Source of the DNA: UMGS1071 sp045638545
GTDB lineage: Bacteria; Bacillota; Clostridia; Oscillospirales; Acutalibacteraceae
Direction of reading: 5' to 3'
NCBI GenBank assembly: GCA_045638545.1
Contig: JAZUBL010000055.1
Location: 1-64,000, forward strand
Length of the DNA stretch: 64,000 bases
The translations under genes were made by a program, and so were the position numbers. Positions 1 to 7,971 of this stretch are shown piece by piece. The first letter of the stretch is position 1; each line of letters begins with the position of its first letter. Under the pieces are notes generated by a model. It was not told the DNA's origin, made no database searches, and saw nothing but the letters and a program-made list of their open reading frames with translations.

Positions 1-876
1 TGGCTCCATTTCGCGGACGGTTTCAATCATCTTCTTCAGATGAGCAGGGGAGGTGCCGCAGCAGCCGCCAACCAGCCATGCACCGCCGTTAACGATGTCG
101 ATCATGGACTGTGCAAATGTATCCGGGCCAACATCATAAACAGTTTTGCCGTCTACCATTTTTGGCAGGCCGGCATTTGGATTAATAACCAGTGGAATAG
201 ATGCACATGCCTGCAGCTGCGGCAGCAGTGCTTTCATCTGCTCCGGGCCAAGGCCGCAGTTAAAGCCAATACCGTCAACGCCGAGACTTTCCAGCAGAGC
301 AACAGCGGCTGGAATGTCACCGCCGGTGAGCAGTTTGCCGTGTTCGTCAAAGATCATAGTAACGAATACAGGCAGATCCGTATTTTCTTTTGCGGCAAGA
401 ACTGCAGCCTTTACCTCATAAGTATCGCTCATGGTTTCAATGAGGATCACGTCAGCACCGGCTTCTTTACCGCAGATAGCCATTTCTGCAAACAGTTCAT
501 ACGCATGATCAAAGCTCAGATCGCCCAGCGGCTTCATCAGCTTGCCGGTAGGACCGATATCCATTGCAACGAGACCGTGGCCGCATTCAGCGACAGCTTG
601 CTTTGCAACGGCAACGCCTGCAGAAATTACGTCTTTCACAGAGTGAGTATCGTCATTAAATTTTGCACCGTTAGCGCCAAAGGTATTCGTTTTGATAATA
701 TCGCAGCCGGCATTAAGATAATCTTTATGAATATTTAAAATCACGTCCGGGCGGGTGATGTTCCATGTTTCCGGCAGTTCGCCAGCACCAAGGCCATTCT
801 GCTGGAGAATAGAACCCATAGCGCCGTCGAAGAAAATCAGTTTTTTGCCCAGTTGTTCTAAAATTGCTTGTTTCAT
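1..876 (-). CDS. metH: Methionine synthase, homocysteine S-methyltransferase domain (3' end outside window)
   Basis: Cobalamin-dependent methionine synthase transfers a methyl group from methyl-THF to homocysteine. Only the first 292 codons are present; the frame stays open to the window edge. Visible are the N-terminal FFDGAMGS motif, NTFGAN near residue 65, GFNCGLGP, and the GGCCGTSP zinc-ligand motif near residue 275 of the homocysteine methyltransferase barrel. The ATG at 876 follows an AAAGGA site. It is the third gene of a metF / activation-domain / metH operon, which makes a B12-dependent enzyme with pterin and cobalamin domains beyond the edge likely; a short stand-alone homocysteine methyltransferase cannot be excluded. 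Confidence 0.88.
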   Translation of the reverse strand, partial: MKQAILEQLGKKLIFFDGAMGSILQQNGLGAGELPETWNITRPDVILNIHKDYLNAGCDIIKTNTFGANGAKFNDDTHSVKDVISAGVAVAKQAVAECGHGLVAMDIGPTGKLMKPLGDLSFDHAYELFAEMAICGKEAGADVILIETMSDTYEVKAAVLAAKENTDLPVFVTMIFDEHGKLLTGGDIPAAVALLESLGVDGIGFNCGLGPEQMKALLPQLQACASIPLVINPNAGLPKMVDGKTVYDVGPDTFAQSMIDIVNGGAWLVGGCCGTSPAHLKKMIETVREMEP

Positions 877-883
877 GGGGGAT

Positions 884-1528
884 TTATTCCTTTCTGAATG
901 GACAGTTTTTCGCCTGACAGGTCATGCATTTTGCCACATGACAGCTTGTTGCTTCCGTAGTGAAGCCGATAATAGCCGTAACAGATTTGGTCGGTACCAG
1001 CATATTGCTGTCTGTACGGGTAAGGCCGATTCTTCGCTGTGCGTTAAGCAGTTCCAGCACGTCTTTCTGGTATGTCAGCGGGAAGTCGCCGTAACCGGGA
1101 CTGAAACGCGGCCGCAGGAACAGGTCTTTTTCTTTTGCCAGCGCTTCTATAGCATCCTGCTGCTCGTCGCAGAAGGCTTCGATTGCCGCTGCGGAGCAGG
1201 CCTGTAGGATGACTGCTTTGCTGACGTCAATTACATTATATCGATGAATCAACTGATCCACCGGTGCGCCCAGTGTTGCGGCAAAAAGAATGCCTTCTTC
1301 ACAGCCGTTCAGGTGCATCCGCAGGCTTTTGCTTTCAATTTTAATGTTATCAAGCTCCAGTACGTTTTCATCAGTCTGCCTGATCGTGACTGGGCGTGTC
1401 ACTGCTTTTGGCATCATAACACGTTCCAGTTCCGCCAGAGCAGATTCTACAGCCTGCATAACAGTTTCGTCAGCCTGTGCACCGCGATAACCCAGATACC
1501 GTAAAATTTCCTGTCGATTAATTTTCAT
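884..1528 (-). CDS. Methionine synthase activation-domain protein
   Basis: A 214-residue protein matching the vitamin B12-dependent methionine synthase activation domain, which binds SAM and helps reductive reactivation of oxidised cobalamin. Recognisable are the segment ending RPRFSPGYGDFPL near residues 142-154, typical of the SAM-binding face, and a cysteine-rich tail (CHVAKCMTCQAKNCPF). In E. coli this domain is the C-terminus of MetH; here it is a separate gene 7 nt upstream of metH in the same operon, a split common in Clostridia. The C-terminal cysteines could bind a metal or an Fe-S cluster; that is inference. Confidence 0.88.
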   Translation of the reverse strand: MKINRQEILRYLGYRGAQADETVMQAVESALAELERVMMPKAVTRPVTIRQTDENVLELDNIKIESKSLRMHLNGCEEGILFAATLGAPVDQLIHRYNVIDVSKAVILQACSAAAIEAFCDEQQDAIEALAKEKDLFLRPRFSPGYGDFPLTYQKDVLELLNAQRRIGLTRTDSNMLVPTKSVTAIIGFTTEATSCHVAKCMTCQAKNCPFRKE

Positions 1529-1542
1529 AGGTGAACGTCCTT

Positions 1543-2415
1543 TTAATCTTCGATAATAGAGGAGAGATTTGCCAAAATTGCTGCGGCAATTTCCGGTTTA
1601 TTCATGGTGTAAATATGAATATTGTTTACGCCATGGCAGATCAGGTCGATGATCTGCTCTGTTGTGTAAGCAATGCCGGCCTGCATCATAGCTTCCGGTT
1701 TGTCTTCGAACTTTTCAACCATAGCCTTAAAACGAGGCGGCAGATAAGTGCCGGAAATATCAATAATACGCTTAACCTGTGCGGCATTTGTAACAGGCAT
1801 AATACCAGCGACAACTGGAATATGAATGCCCTTAGACAGTGTTCTGTATAAGAAGTGATACAGAATATCATTATTGAAGAACATCTGAGTTGTCATAAAG
1901 TCGCAGCCGGCATCCACTTTCTGTTTCAGGTGGTCAATGTCCAGTTCTTTGTTGCTGCATTCCACATGGCCTTCCGGATAGCACGCAGCACCAATGCAGA
2001 AGCTTTCATCATAAGACTTGATCTTTTCAATCAGCTGATAAGCGTATTGATAGGTGCGCGGTGTGTTTTGGTCCATATCCTGCGGAAAGTCGCCGCGAAG
2101 CGCAAGAATGTTGCCGATGCCATTTTCTTTATATGTCTTCAGCGTATCCTCTACCTTCTGTTCATCGGCGCAGATACAGGTCATGTGGGCCAGAGCAGGG
2201 ATATTGTGTCGGTTCTGAATGTCCGCAGCAATCTCAACGGTACGGTTGGAATTACTGCCGGATGCGCCGTAAGTAACGCTGATAAATTTCGGTTTGCTTT
2301 TTGCAAGGTCATCCACAACCTGTGTGATTTTATCCAGTGCAGCGCCTGGTTTTGGCGGGAAGATCTCGCAGGAAATGCAGGGTTTATCTGTATGCAGTAA
2401 AGCAGAGATTTTCAT
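1543..2415 (-). CDS. metF: Methylenetetrahydrofolate reductase
   Basis: Reduces 5,10-methylene-THF to 5-methyl-THF, the methyl donor for the downstream metH. The 290-residue length is normal for the bacterial family. Visible motifs are the N-terminal CEIFPPKP, ISVTYGASGS near residue 47, ALAHMTC, NILALRGD and the FMTTQMFF segment of the flavin barrel. ATG at 2415 is preceded by AAAGGAGCG. First gene of the minus-strand operon, with a near-consensus promoter about 85 nt upstream. The leader of roughly 75 nt is too short for a SAM riboswitch. Confidence 0.95.
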   Translation of the reverse strand: MKISALLHTDKPCISCEIFPPKPGAALDKITQVVDDLAKSKPKFISVTYGASGSNSNRTVEIAADIQNRHNIPALAHMTCICADEQKVEDTLKTYKENGIGNILALRGDFPQDMDQNTPRTYQYAYQLIEKIKSYDESFCIGAACYPEGHVECSNKELDIDHLKQKVDAGCDFMTTQMFFNNDILYHFLYRTLSKGIHIPVVAGIMPVTNAAQVKRIIDISGTYLPPRFKAMVEKFEDKPEAMMQAGIAYTTEQIIDLICHGVNNIHIYTMNKPEIAAAILANLSSIIED

Positions 2416-2499
2416 GTTCTGTATCGCTCCTTTGTAATGTTATTGAAAAGCAGACATAACTGCTGATTTGTTCTGAAAATATTGTCTTTTAACCTTCAT

Positions 2500-2529
2500 A
2501 TTATAACGGATACGGCAATACCTTGTCAA
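2500..2529 (-). promoter_or_regulatory. SigA-type promoter of the metF operon
   Basis: On the minus strand TTGACA (2529-2524) and TATAAT (2505-2500) are separated by 18 nt. It lies 85 nt upstream of the metF start, with no riboswitch-like structure between. Confidence 0.75.
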
Positions 2530-2580
2530 TTACTGTGTAAATAGTCTTTGTGACATAGTTACAGTTTCTGAAAGAAAATA

Positions 2581-2609
2581 TTGCCAGGTTAGGGCTGTTG
2601 TGCTATAAT
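2581..2609 (+). promoter_or_regulatory. SigA-type promoter of the hydrogenase-maturation operon
   Basis: TTGCCA at 2581-2586, 17-nt spacer, TATAAT at 2604-2609. The transcript would start near 2616 and carry a leader of about 260 nt before the first gene. Confidence 0.75.
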
Positions 2610-2615
2610 AAAAGC

Positions 2616-2842
2616 ACTCTCACTACAATCTGACCCGAGAGGGGGCACCCGACCGGAAAGAGGAATGAGAGGGTTAAAAAGCAAATCGTACTGACTTGTA
2701 AGGCGTGTTTTGCCGAACGATAAGGCGATAGCATCACTGTGACAATTGAATTTAACCGGGGATCATTCCCTTTAAATTTGATATGTTTCCAATGAACTCT
2801 ATCGCTCTGTGTTGTTCCAGAACACAGGGCGTTTGCTTTTTT
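2616..2842 (+). promoter_or_regulatory. Structured 5' leader with terminator, possible riboswitch/attenuator
   Basis: Non-coding leader between a good promoter and the TM1266-hydG-hydF genes. Helices seen by eye: CTCTCA 2617-2622 with TGAGAG 2666-2671 enclosing CCC-GAGA-GGG (2634-2643); ATCGT 2685-2689 with ACGAT 2717-2721 with an inner GGC/GCC; GCGATAG 2725-2731 with CTATCGC 2799-2805; an 11-bp hairpin 2745-2755/2772-2782. The 7-bp helix uses CGC at 2803-2805, which is also the base of the terminator that follows, so the two compete. No known riboswitch class was recognised. Inference: transcription of the maturation genes is controlled by read-through. Confidence 0.55.
2803..2842 (+). terminator. 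Intrinsic terminator inside the hyd leader
   Basis: An 11-bp stem (2803-2813 with 2821-2831, one G-U pair), 7-nt loop, then TTTGCTTTTTT. It sits between the promoter and the first gene, and no second promoter is visible after it. Confidence 0.75.
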
Positions 2843-2875
2843 ACAGAAAATGCAAGGGAGAAAGGAGAATCTGAT

Positions 2876-3133
2876 TTGTGTAACGCAACGGACTGTCGAG
2901 TAGCACTGGTAGGAATCATGCTGCAGAACAATACTGCGGCAGATCAGGTGAACACCATTCTTGGCGAATACGGACAATATGTCGTTGGCCGGATGGGACT
3001 GCCTTATCGACAAAAAAATGTTCACGTCATCAGCGTTGTAGTAGATGCGCCGAATAATATTATCAGCGCCCTGTGTGGTAAGCTGGGGATGGTACCGGAG
3101 ATCAGCGTAAAAGTCATCTACAATAAAGTTTGA
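2876..3133 (+). CDS. TM1266-family iron-only hydrogenase system regulator
   Basis: A small (85-residue) ferredoxin-fold/ACT-like protein of the TM1266 family, named for its linkage to [FeFe]-hydrogenase maturation genes; a regulatory role is assumed for the family, not proved. Visible features are CRVALVGIML at the N-terminus, a conserved YGQYVVGRMGLPYR segment and SVVVDAP. I chose the TTG at 2876 because AAAGGAGAA lies 8 nt upstream; the longer reading frame would start inside the leader terminator. It precedes hydG by 54 nt in an apparent operon. Confidence 0.85.
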   Translation: MCNATDCRVALVGIMLQNNTAADQVNTILGEYGQYVVGRMGLPYRQKNVHVISVVVDAPNNIISALCGKLGMVPEISVKVIYNKV

Positions 3134-3187
3134 CGGAAATACCTGCATATCAAATTATTTTGTAAAAAAACGAAGGGAGAACCTGTT

Positions 3188-4615
3188 ATGTATAATCCAA
3201 AATCTAAAATCGCAACTGAATTTATCGATCATGATGAGATCCTGGAATCTCTGAAATATGCAGAAGAAAACAAGAGCAACCGTGAACTGATCGAATCTCT
3301 GCTGGACAGAGCGGAAGACTGCAGAGGCCTTACTCATAGAGAAGCTGCTGTTCTGCTGGAGTGCACAGAGCCTGACCTGAACCAGAGAATTGAAGAACTG
3401 GCAAAGAGAATCAAGCAAAAGTTCTATGGCAACCGTATCGTTATGTTTGCGCCGCTTTACCTCTCCAACTACTGCGTAAACGGCTGCACATACTGCCCAT
3501 ACCATTTTAAAAACAAGAATATCTGCCGTAAGAAGCTGACACAGGAAGAAATCGTTAAGGAAGTTATTGCACTGCAGGATATGGGTCATAAGCGTCTGGC
3601 TCTGGAAGCTGGTGAAGATCCGGTTAACAACCCAATCGAGTACATCCTGGAGAGCATCAAAACAATTTACAGCATTAAGCACAAGAACGGTGCGATCCGC
3701 CGCGTAAACGTAAATATCGCAGCAACAACAGTTGAAAACTATCGCAAGCTCCACGAGGCTGGCATCGGTACATATATCCTGTTCCAGGAAACATACCATA
3801 AGGAATCTTATGAGCAGCTCCATCCAACAGGTCCAAAGCACAACTATGCTTACCACACAGAAGCAATGGACCGTGCAATGGAAGGCGGCATCGATGACGT
3901 AGGTATCGGCGTTCTGTTTGGCCTCGACAAGTACCGTTATGATTTCGTTGGTATGCTGATGCACGCAGAGCACCTGGAAGCAGTATTCGGCGTTGGTCCG
4001 CACACAATCAGTGTTCCAAGAATCCGTCCTGCAAACGACATCGACGTTGCAGATTTCAATAACTCCATCTCCGACGATATCTTTGCAAAGATCGTTGCTG
4101 TTCTCCGTATTGCAGTACCATACACAGGCATGATCGTTTCCACAAGAGAATCTCAGGCTTCCCGTGAGCGCGTTCTTGAGCTGGGCGTATCTCAGATCAG
4201 CGGCGGTTCCAAGACAAGCGTTGGCGGCTATGCAGATCCGGAAGCAGAGAAGATCGACGAGAACACAACAGAGCAGTTCGACGTTGAAGATACACGTACA
4301 CTGGACGAGATCGTAAACTGGCTGCTGGGCAGAGGTTTTGTACCAAGCTTCTGCACAGCCTGCTACCGCGAAGGCAGAACAGGTGATCGCTTCATGCAGC
4401 TGGTAAAGTCCGGCCAGATTGCAAACTGCTGCCAGCCAAATGCGATCATGACACTGAAGGAGTATCTGGAAGACTATGCATCCCCTGATACAAAGGCAAA
4501 GGGCGAGGCTGTTATTGCAAGCGAACTGGAGACAATTCCAAATCCAAAGGTAAAGGAAAGAGCGGAGCGTTTCCTCGTTGAAATGCTGGAAGGCAAGCGT
4601 GACTTCCGCTTCTAA
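3188..4615 (+). CDS. hydG: [FeFe]-hydrogenase H-cluster radical SAM maturase HydG
   Basis: HydG cleaves tyrosine to supply CO and cyanide for the H-cluster as an Fe(CO)2(CN) synthon. The 475-residue protein has the radical-SAM CVNGCTYC cluster motif (Cx3Cx2C) near residue 97 and the C-terminal CTACYREGRTGDRF...NCC motif near residue 394 that binds the second Fe-S cluster with the dangler iron. ATG at 3188 follows GAAGGGAG. It is followed by hydF after 19 nt. Both HydG-specific motifs are intact, so ThiH is excluded. Confidence 0.97.
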   Translation: MYNPKSKIATEFIDHDEILESLKYAEENKSNRELIESLLDRAEDCRGLTHREAAVLLECTEPDLNQRIEELAKRIKQKFYGNRIVMFAPLYLSNYCVNGCTYCPYHFKNKNICRKKLTQEEIVKEVIALQDMGHKRLALEAGEDPVNNPIEYILESIKTIYSIKHKNGAIRRVNVNIAATTVENYRKLHEAGIGTYILFQETYHKESYEQLHPTGPKHNYAYHTEAMDRAMEGGIDDVGIGVLFGLDKYRYDFVGMLMHAEHLEAVFGVGPHTISVPRIRPANDIDVADFNNSISDDIFAKIVAVLRIAVPYTGMIVSTRESQASRERVLELGVSQISGGSKTSVGGYADPEAEKIDENTTEQFDVEDTRTLDEIVNWLLGRGFVPSFCTACYREGRTGDRFMQLVKSGQIANCCQPNAIMTLKEYLEDYASPDTKAKGEAVIASELETIPNPKVKERAERFLVEMLEGKRDFRF

Positions 4616-4634
4616 AATAGAAAGGGGTGCCATT

Positions 4635-5858
4635 ATGAGCCTGACAAACACACCAAGTGCAAACCGACTGCATATTGGCATTTACGGTAAGCGCAACAGC
4701 GGCAAATCTTCACTCATTAACGCCATTACCAGCCAGAGCATCGCGCTGGTCAGCGATGTGCCGGGTACGACAACAGACCCGGTTTACAAGGCAATGGAGA
4801 TCCACGGCATCGGTCCTTGTATGCTGATTGATACTGCCGGATTTGATGATGAAGGCCACCTGGGACAGATGCGTGTGGAAAAAACAAAGGCAGCGCTGCA
4901 CAAAACAGACGTTGCGCTGATGTTGTTCCCGGGCATGGATCTGGATATGGAAAAAGAATGGATCCGTGACCTGAAAAAACAGAAAACACCAATTGTTCCA
5001 ATTATCAATAAAACAGATATCCGTTCCGAAGCAGAGATTCAGGAACTGAAAACAGCCATTGAGGAACTGCTGAAAGAACCACCAATTCTCGTCAGTGCAC
5101 AGACCGGTGATGGAATTGATGATCTGAAAAAAGCAATCATCCGTGCTGTACCGGAAGATTTTGAGCAGAAGACCATTACCGGTGCTCTTGTTTCGACCGA
5201 TGACGTAGTGCTGCTGGTTATGCCGCAGGATATTCAGGCGCCGAAGGGCAGACTGATCCTGCCGCAGGTGCAGACCATCCGGGATCTGCTGGACAACAAG
5301 TGTGTTGTTGTAAGTACCACTGCAGACCAGATTGATACGGCACTGAAAGCACTGGCAAAGCCGCCGGCATTGATCATTACCGACTCCCAGGTATTTCCGC
5401 TGGTATATGAGAAAAAGCCGGCAGAGAGCCGACTGACATCTTTTTCCCTGCTGTTTGCAGCGTATAAAGGTGATCTGCAGTCTTTTGTAGATGGCGCAGC
5501 CGCTATTGATAAGCTGACACCGCAGTCGAAAATCCTCATTGCAGAGGCCTGCACCCACGCACCGTTGGAAGAAGATATCGGCAGAGTGAAGATTCCGGCA
5601 GCACTGCGGAAACGTTACGGCGCAGAACTGCAGGTGGATATTGTCAGCGGCGCTGACTTTCCGAAGGATCTCAGTCAGTATGATCTGGTGATTCACTGCG
5701 GAGCCTGCATGTTTAACAAAAAACACGTGATGTCCCGCATTGAACAGGCAGCTGAGCAGAAAACACCAATTACCAACTATGGCGTAACACTGGCAAAACT
5801 GGCCGGTATTCTGGATAAAGTGGATTTGGGAACCATGGCAAAAGTAAAAAACCAGTAA
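4635..5858 (+). CDS. hydF: [FeFe]-hydrogenase maturation GTPase HydF
   Basis: HydF is the scaffold on which the 2Fe subcluster is built before transfer to apo-HydA. The protein (407 residues) has the P-loop GKRNSGKSS near residue 18, DTAGF, NKTD for guanine, and the C-terminal cluster motif made of CTH near residue 307 and HCGAC near residue 355. Start ATG 4635 follows AAAGGGGTG. Last gene of the leader-TM1266-hydG-hydF unit; no clear terminator follows before the ilv promoter. HydE, the third maturase, is not in the window. Confidence 0.97.
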   Translation: MSLTNTPSANRLHIGIYGKRNSGKSSLINAITSQSIALVSDVPGTTTDPVYKAMEIHGIGPCMLIDTAGFDDEGHLGQMRVEKTKAALHKTDVALMLFPGMDLDMEKEWIRDLKKQKTPIVPIINKTDIRSEAEIQELKTAIEELLKEPPILVSAQTGDGIDDLKKAIIRAVPEDFEQKTITGALVSTDDVVLLVMPQDIQAPKGRLILPQVQTIRDLLDNKCVVVSTTADQIDTALKALAKPPALIITDSQVFPLVYEKKPAESRLTSFSLLFAAYKGDLQSFVDGAAAIDKLTPQSKILIAEACTHAPLEEDIGRVKIPAALRKRYGAELQVDIVSGADFPKDLSQYDLVIHCGACMFNKKHVMSRIEQAAEQKTPITNYGVTLAKLAGILDKVDLGTMAKVKNQ

Positions 5859-5886
5859 AAACGCACGAAAGACGTCGCATTTTCTC

Positions 5887-5915
5887 TTGACAAATTTGTG
5901 GAAACAGATTATCAT
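5887..5915 (+). promoter_or_regulatory. Promoter of the ilv T-box transcript
   Basis: TTGACA at 5887-5892, 17-nt spacer, TATCAT at 5910-5915. A second TATAAT occurs at 5926-5931 but lacks a good -35 partner. Confidence 0.65.
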
Positions 5916-5934
5916 AAAGTATACATATAATAGA

Positions 5935-6201
5935 AAAAATGCGATGACGGAGAACACGCATAGGTCCCTTTGGCACAGAGAACTGATGGTTGGTGGAAAT
6001 CAGCGCAAAGCCCTATGTTGATCCCTCCACAGCAGGCAGCTGAACCCGGAATCTGGTAGTAAGCGGCAGCCCGTAAGCTCCACGTTACAGGGGCGAGCAT
6101 TGGTTTTCGATGCGTTAAGTGCCATGGCTTAGCTGTGGAATTAGAGTGGTACCACGGAGCGTTCAGTCTTCGTCTCTGCGTTGGAGACGAAGACTTTTTT
6201 A
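5935..6201 (+). promoter_or_regulatory. T-box leader, probably isoleucine-specific, controlling ilvB
   Basis: A tRNA-sensing leader. The hallmark T-box core AGAGTGGTACCACGGAGC is at 6143-6160, followed by a terminator hairpin at 6165-6195, so it acts by transcription antitermination. Stem I is visible: GGAG (5949) with CTCC, CATAGG with CCTATG, CTTTG with CAAAG, the AGAGA motif, and an apical CTGAT/ATCAG hairpin. The specifier loop on the 3' side reads TTGATC; AUC (Ile) is the likeliest specifier and agrees with ilv genes downstream. The codon assignment is inference from the fold. Confidence 0.9.
6165..6201 (+). terminator. T-box terminator
   Basis: A perfect 12-bp stem (6165-6176 with 6184-6195), 7-nt loop and T-run. 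It is the alternative to the antiterminator formed with the T-box core upstream. Confidence 0.9.
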
Positions 6202-6246
6202 TTATATTTTTATCTATTCGAATTAACAGCAAAGGAGAAATTACTT

Positions 6247-7959
6247 ATGCGTTTAACAGGTGCACAAATCATCATGGAGTGCTTGCTGGAGCAGAAGGTT
6301 GACACAGTCTTCGGCTATCCGGGCGGCGCTGTATTGAATATTTATGATGCCCTTTATGAATATCAGGATCGTATCAATCATGTCTGCACAGCACACGAAC
6401 AGGGTGCTTCTCATGCTGCAGATGGTTATGCCCGCGCAAGCGGCAAAACAGGCGTATGCATTGCAACATCTGGCCCAGGTGCAACAAACCTGGTAACCGG
6501 TATTGCAACTGCATATATGGATTCTATTCCAATGGTTGCAATTACCGGCAACGTAAACCTTGGTCTGCTGGGTCTGGACAGTTTCCAGGAAGTAGATATC
6601 ACCGGCATTACTATGCCAATTACAAAACACAACTTTATTGTTAAAAAAGTTGAGCATCTGGCAGATACTCTTCGCCAGGCATTCCGTATTGCAAATGGCG
6701 GCAGAAAGGGTCCTGTTCTTGTAGATATTCCAAAGGATATCACCGCAGCAGTATGTGAGTATACACCAAAAGATCCATCTGAGCCATTCAGCATAGATGA
6801 TGCCCGCGAAATGCATCTTCCGGTCGCAAAGCCATTGCCAAGACTGAAGGAGGAGAAGCTGGAGCATGCGCTGCAGATGATTGCAGCATGTGAGCGTCCA
6901 TTCCTGTATGCAGGCGGCGGCATTATTGCATCTGATTGCAGTGAAGAGCTGGCTGCGTTTGCTGAAAAGCTGGATGCTCCGGTTGCTTGCTCTCTCATGT
7001 GCCAGGGCGGTTTTGACCAGAGCAACGACCGCTATATGGGTATGCTGGGCATGCATGGTACTATGACTTCTGCACAGGCATTAAAAAACTGTGACCTGTT
7101 TGTGGCAGTTGGTACTCGTTTTTCTGACCGTGTTTTGTGCAATGCAAATCTTTTTGCACGCCACTGCCACGTGATTCAGATCGACATTGACCCTGCAGAG
7201 TTTGATAAGCAGATCAGCATTTCTGAAAAGCTCAGCGGCGATGCAAAAGTAGTGCTCAAAGTGCTGCTTGAGAGAATGGAGCAGAAGTCCAATCCGGATT
7301 GGATGAGCAAGATTGCTGCATGGAAGCAGGAATATCCGCTGATGCAGGAACCAACAACGGAAGGCGGCGTAACACCGCAGATGCTGATGGAAACACTCCG
7401 CAAGCTGACAGATGACAATGATATCATCACAACAGAAGTTGGTCAGCACCAGATGTGGGCTGCACAGTTTTACGAGTATCGCAAACCGAGAACATTCCTC
7501 AGCTCCGGCGGCCTCGGTACTATGGGTTACGGTCTTGGTGCATCCATCGGCGCAAAATTTGCCTGTCCGGACAGACGCGTGATCAACGTGGCAGGCGATG
7601 GCAGTTTCCACATGAACTGCAACGAACTTTCCACAGCAGCAAAATACAATGTGCCGATCGTGGAAGTTCTCATGAATAACTCAGTTTTAGGTATGGTATA
7701 TCAGTGGCAGAATCTGTTCTATGAAAAGCGCTACTCCAATACTGTTCTGCAGAAGCCAACCGATTACGTAAAGCTGGCAGAAGCATTTGGCATTAAAGGT
7801 TATACCATCACATGTCAGGAAGAATTAGAGCCGGTTCTTCGCGAAGCACTTTCTCAGGACGGTCCTGTTCTTGTAAACTGCCTCATCGACAAAAATATCA
7901 ACGTATTGCCAATGGTTCCGGCAGGCAAGTCTCCGGAAGAGCCATTGCTGAAGATTTAG
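6247..7959 (+). CDS. ilvB: Acetolactate synthase, large (catalytic) subunit
   Basis: ThDP-dependent enzyme making acetolactate or acetohydroxybutyrate, the first common step to Ile, Val and Leu. At 570 residues it is of normal length. Visible motifs are VFGYPGGAVLNIYDAL with the catalytic Glu of HEQGASHAADGYAR (near residue 47), GPGATN, and the ThDP-binding GDGSFHMNCNELSTA (about residue 450). ATG 6247 follows AAAGGAGAA; the longer frame would run into the T-box terminator. ilvN follows 12 nt later. Confidence 0.97.
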   Translation: MRLTGAQIIMECLLEQKVDTVFGYPGGAVLNIYDALYEYQDRINHVCTAHEQGASHAADGYARASGKTGVCIATSGPGATNLVTGIATAYMDSIPMVAITGNVNLGLLGLDSFQEVDITGITMPITKHNFIVKKVEHLADTLRQAFRIANGGRKGPVLVDIPKDITAAVCEYTPKDPSEPFSIDDAREMHLPVAKPLPRLKEEKLEHALQMIAACERPFLYAGGGIIASDCSEELAAFAEKLDAPVACSLMCQGGFDQSNDRYMGMLGMHGTMTSAQALKNCDLFVAVGTRFSDRVLCNANLFARHCHVIQIDIDPAEFDKQISISEKLSGDAKVVLKVLLERMEQKSNPDWMSKIAAWKQEYPLMQEPTTEGGVTPQMLMETLRKLTDDNDIITTEVGQHQMWAAQFYEYRKPRTFLSSGGLGTMGYGLGASIGAKFACPDRRVINVAGDGSFHMNCNELSTAAKYNVPIVEVLMNNSVLGMVYQWQNLFYEKRYSNTVLQKPTDYVKLAEAFGIKGYTITCQEELEPVLREALSQDGPVLVNCLIDKNINVLPMVPAGKSPEEPLLKI

Positions 7960-7971
7960 GAGGGATATACT

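Noticed and set aside
2416..2530. SAM (S-box) riboswitch ahead of metF
   Set aside because: Transcript leader is only about 75 nt and has no S-box core; only a small AGCAG/CTGCT hairpin is seen.
2616..2680. Guanidine-I (ykkC-type) riboswitch in the hyd leader
   Set aside because: A CCGAGAG segment is reminiscent, but the ACGG and GCCCGGGAGA conserved blocks are missing and the gene context does not fit.
3155..4681. A 508-codon open frame antisense to hydG
   Set aside because: The plus strand encodes an unmistakable HydG with all motifs. The antisense product is cysteine- and valine-rich without family motifs and lacks a ribosome site; it is a by-product of codon bias.
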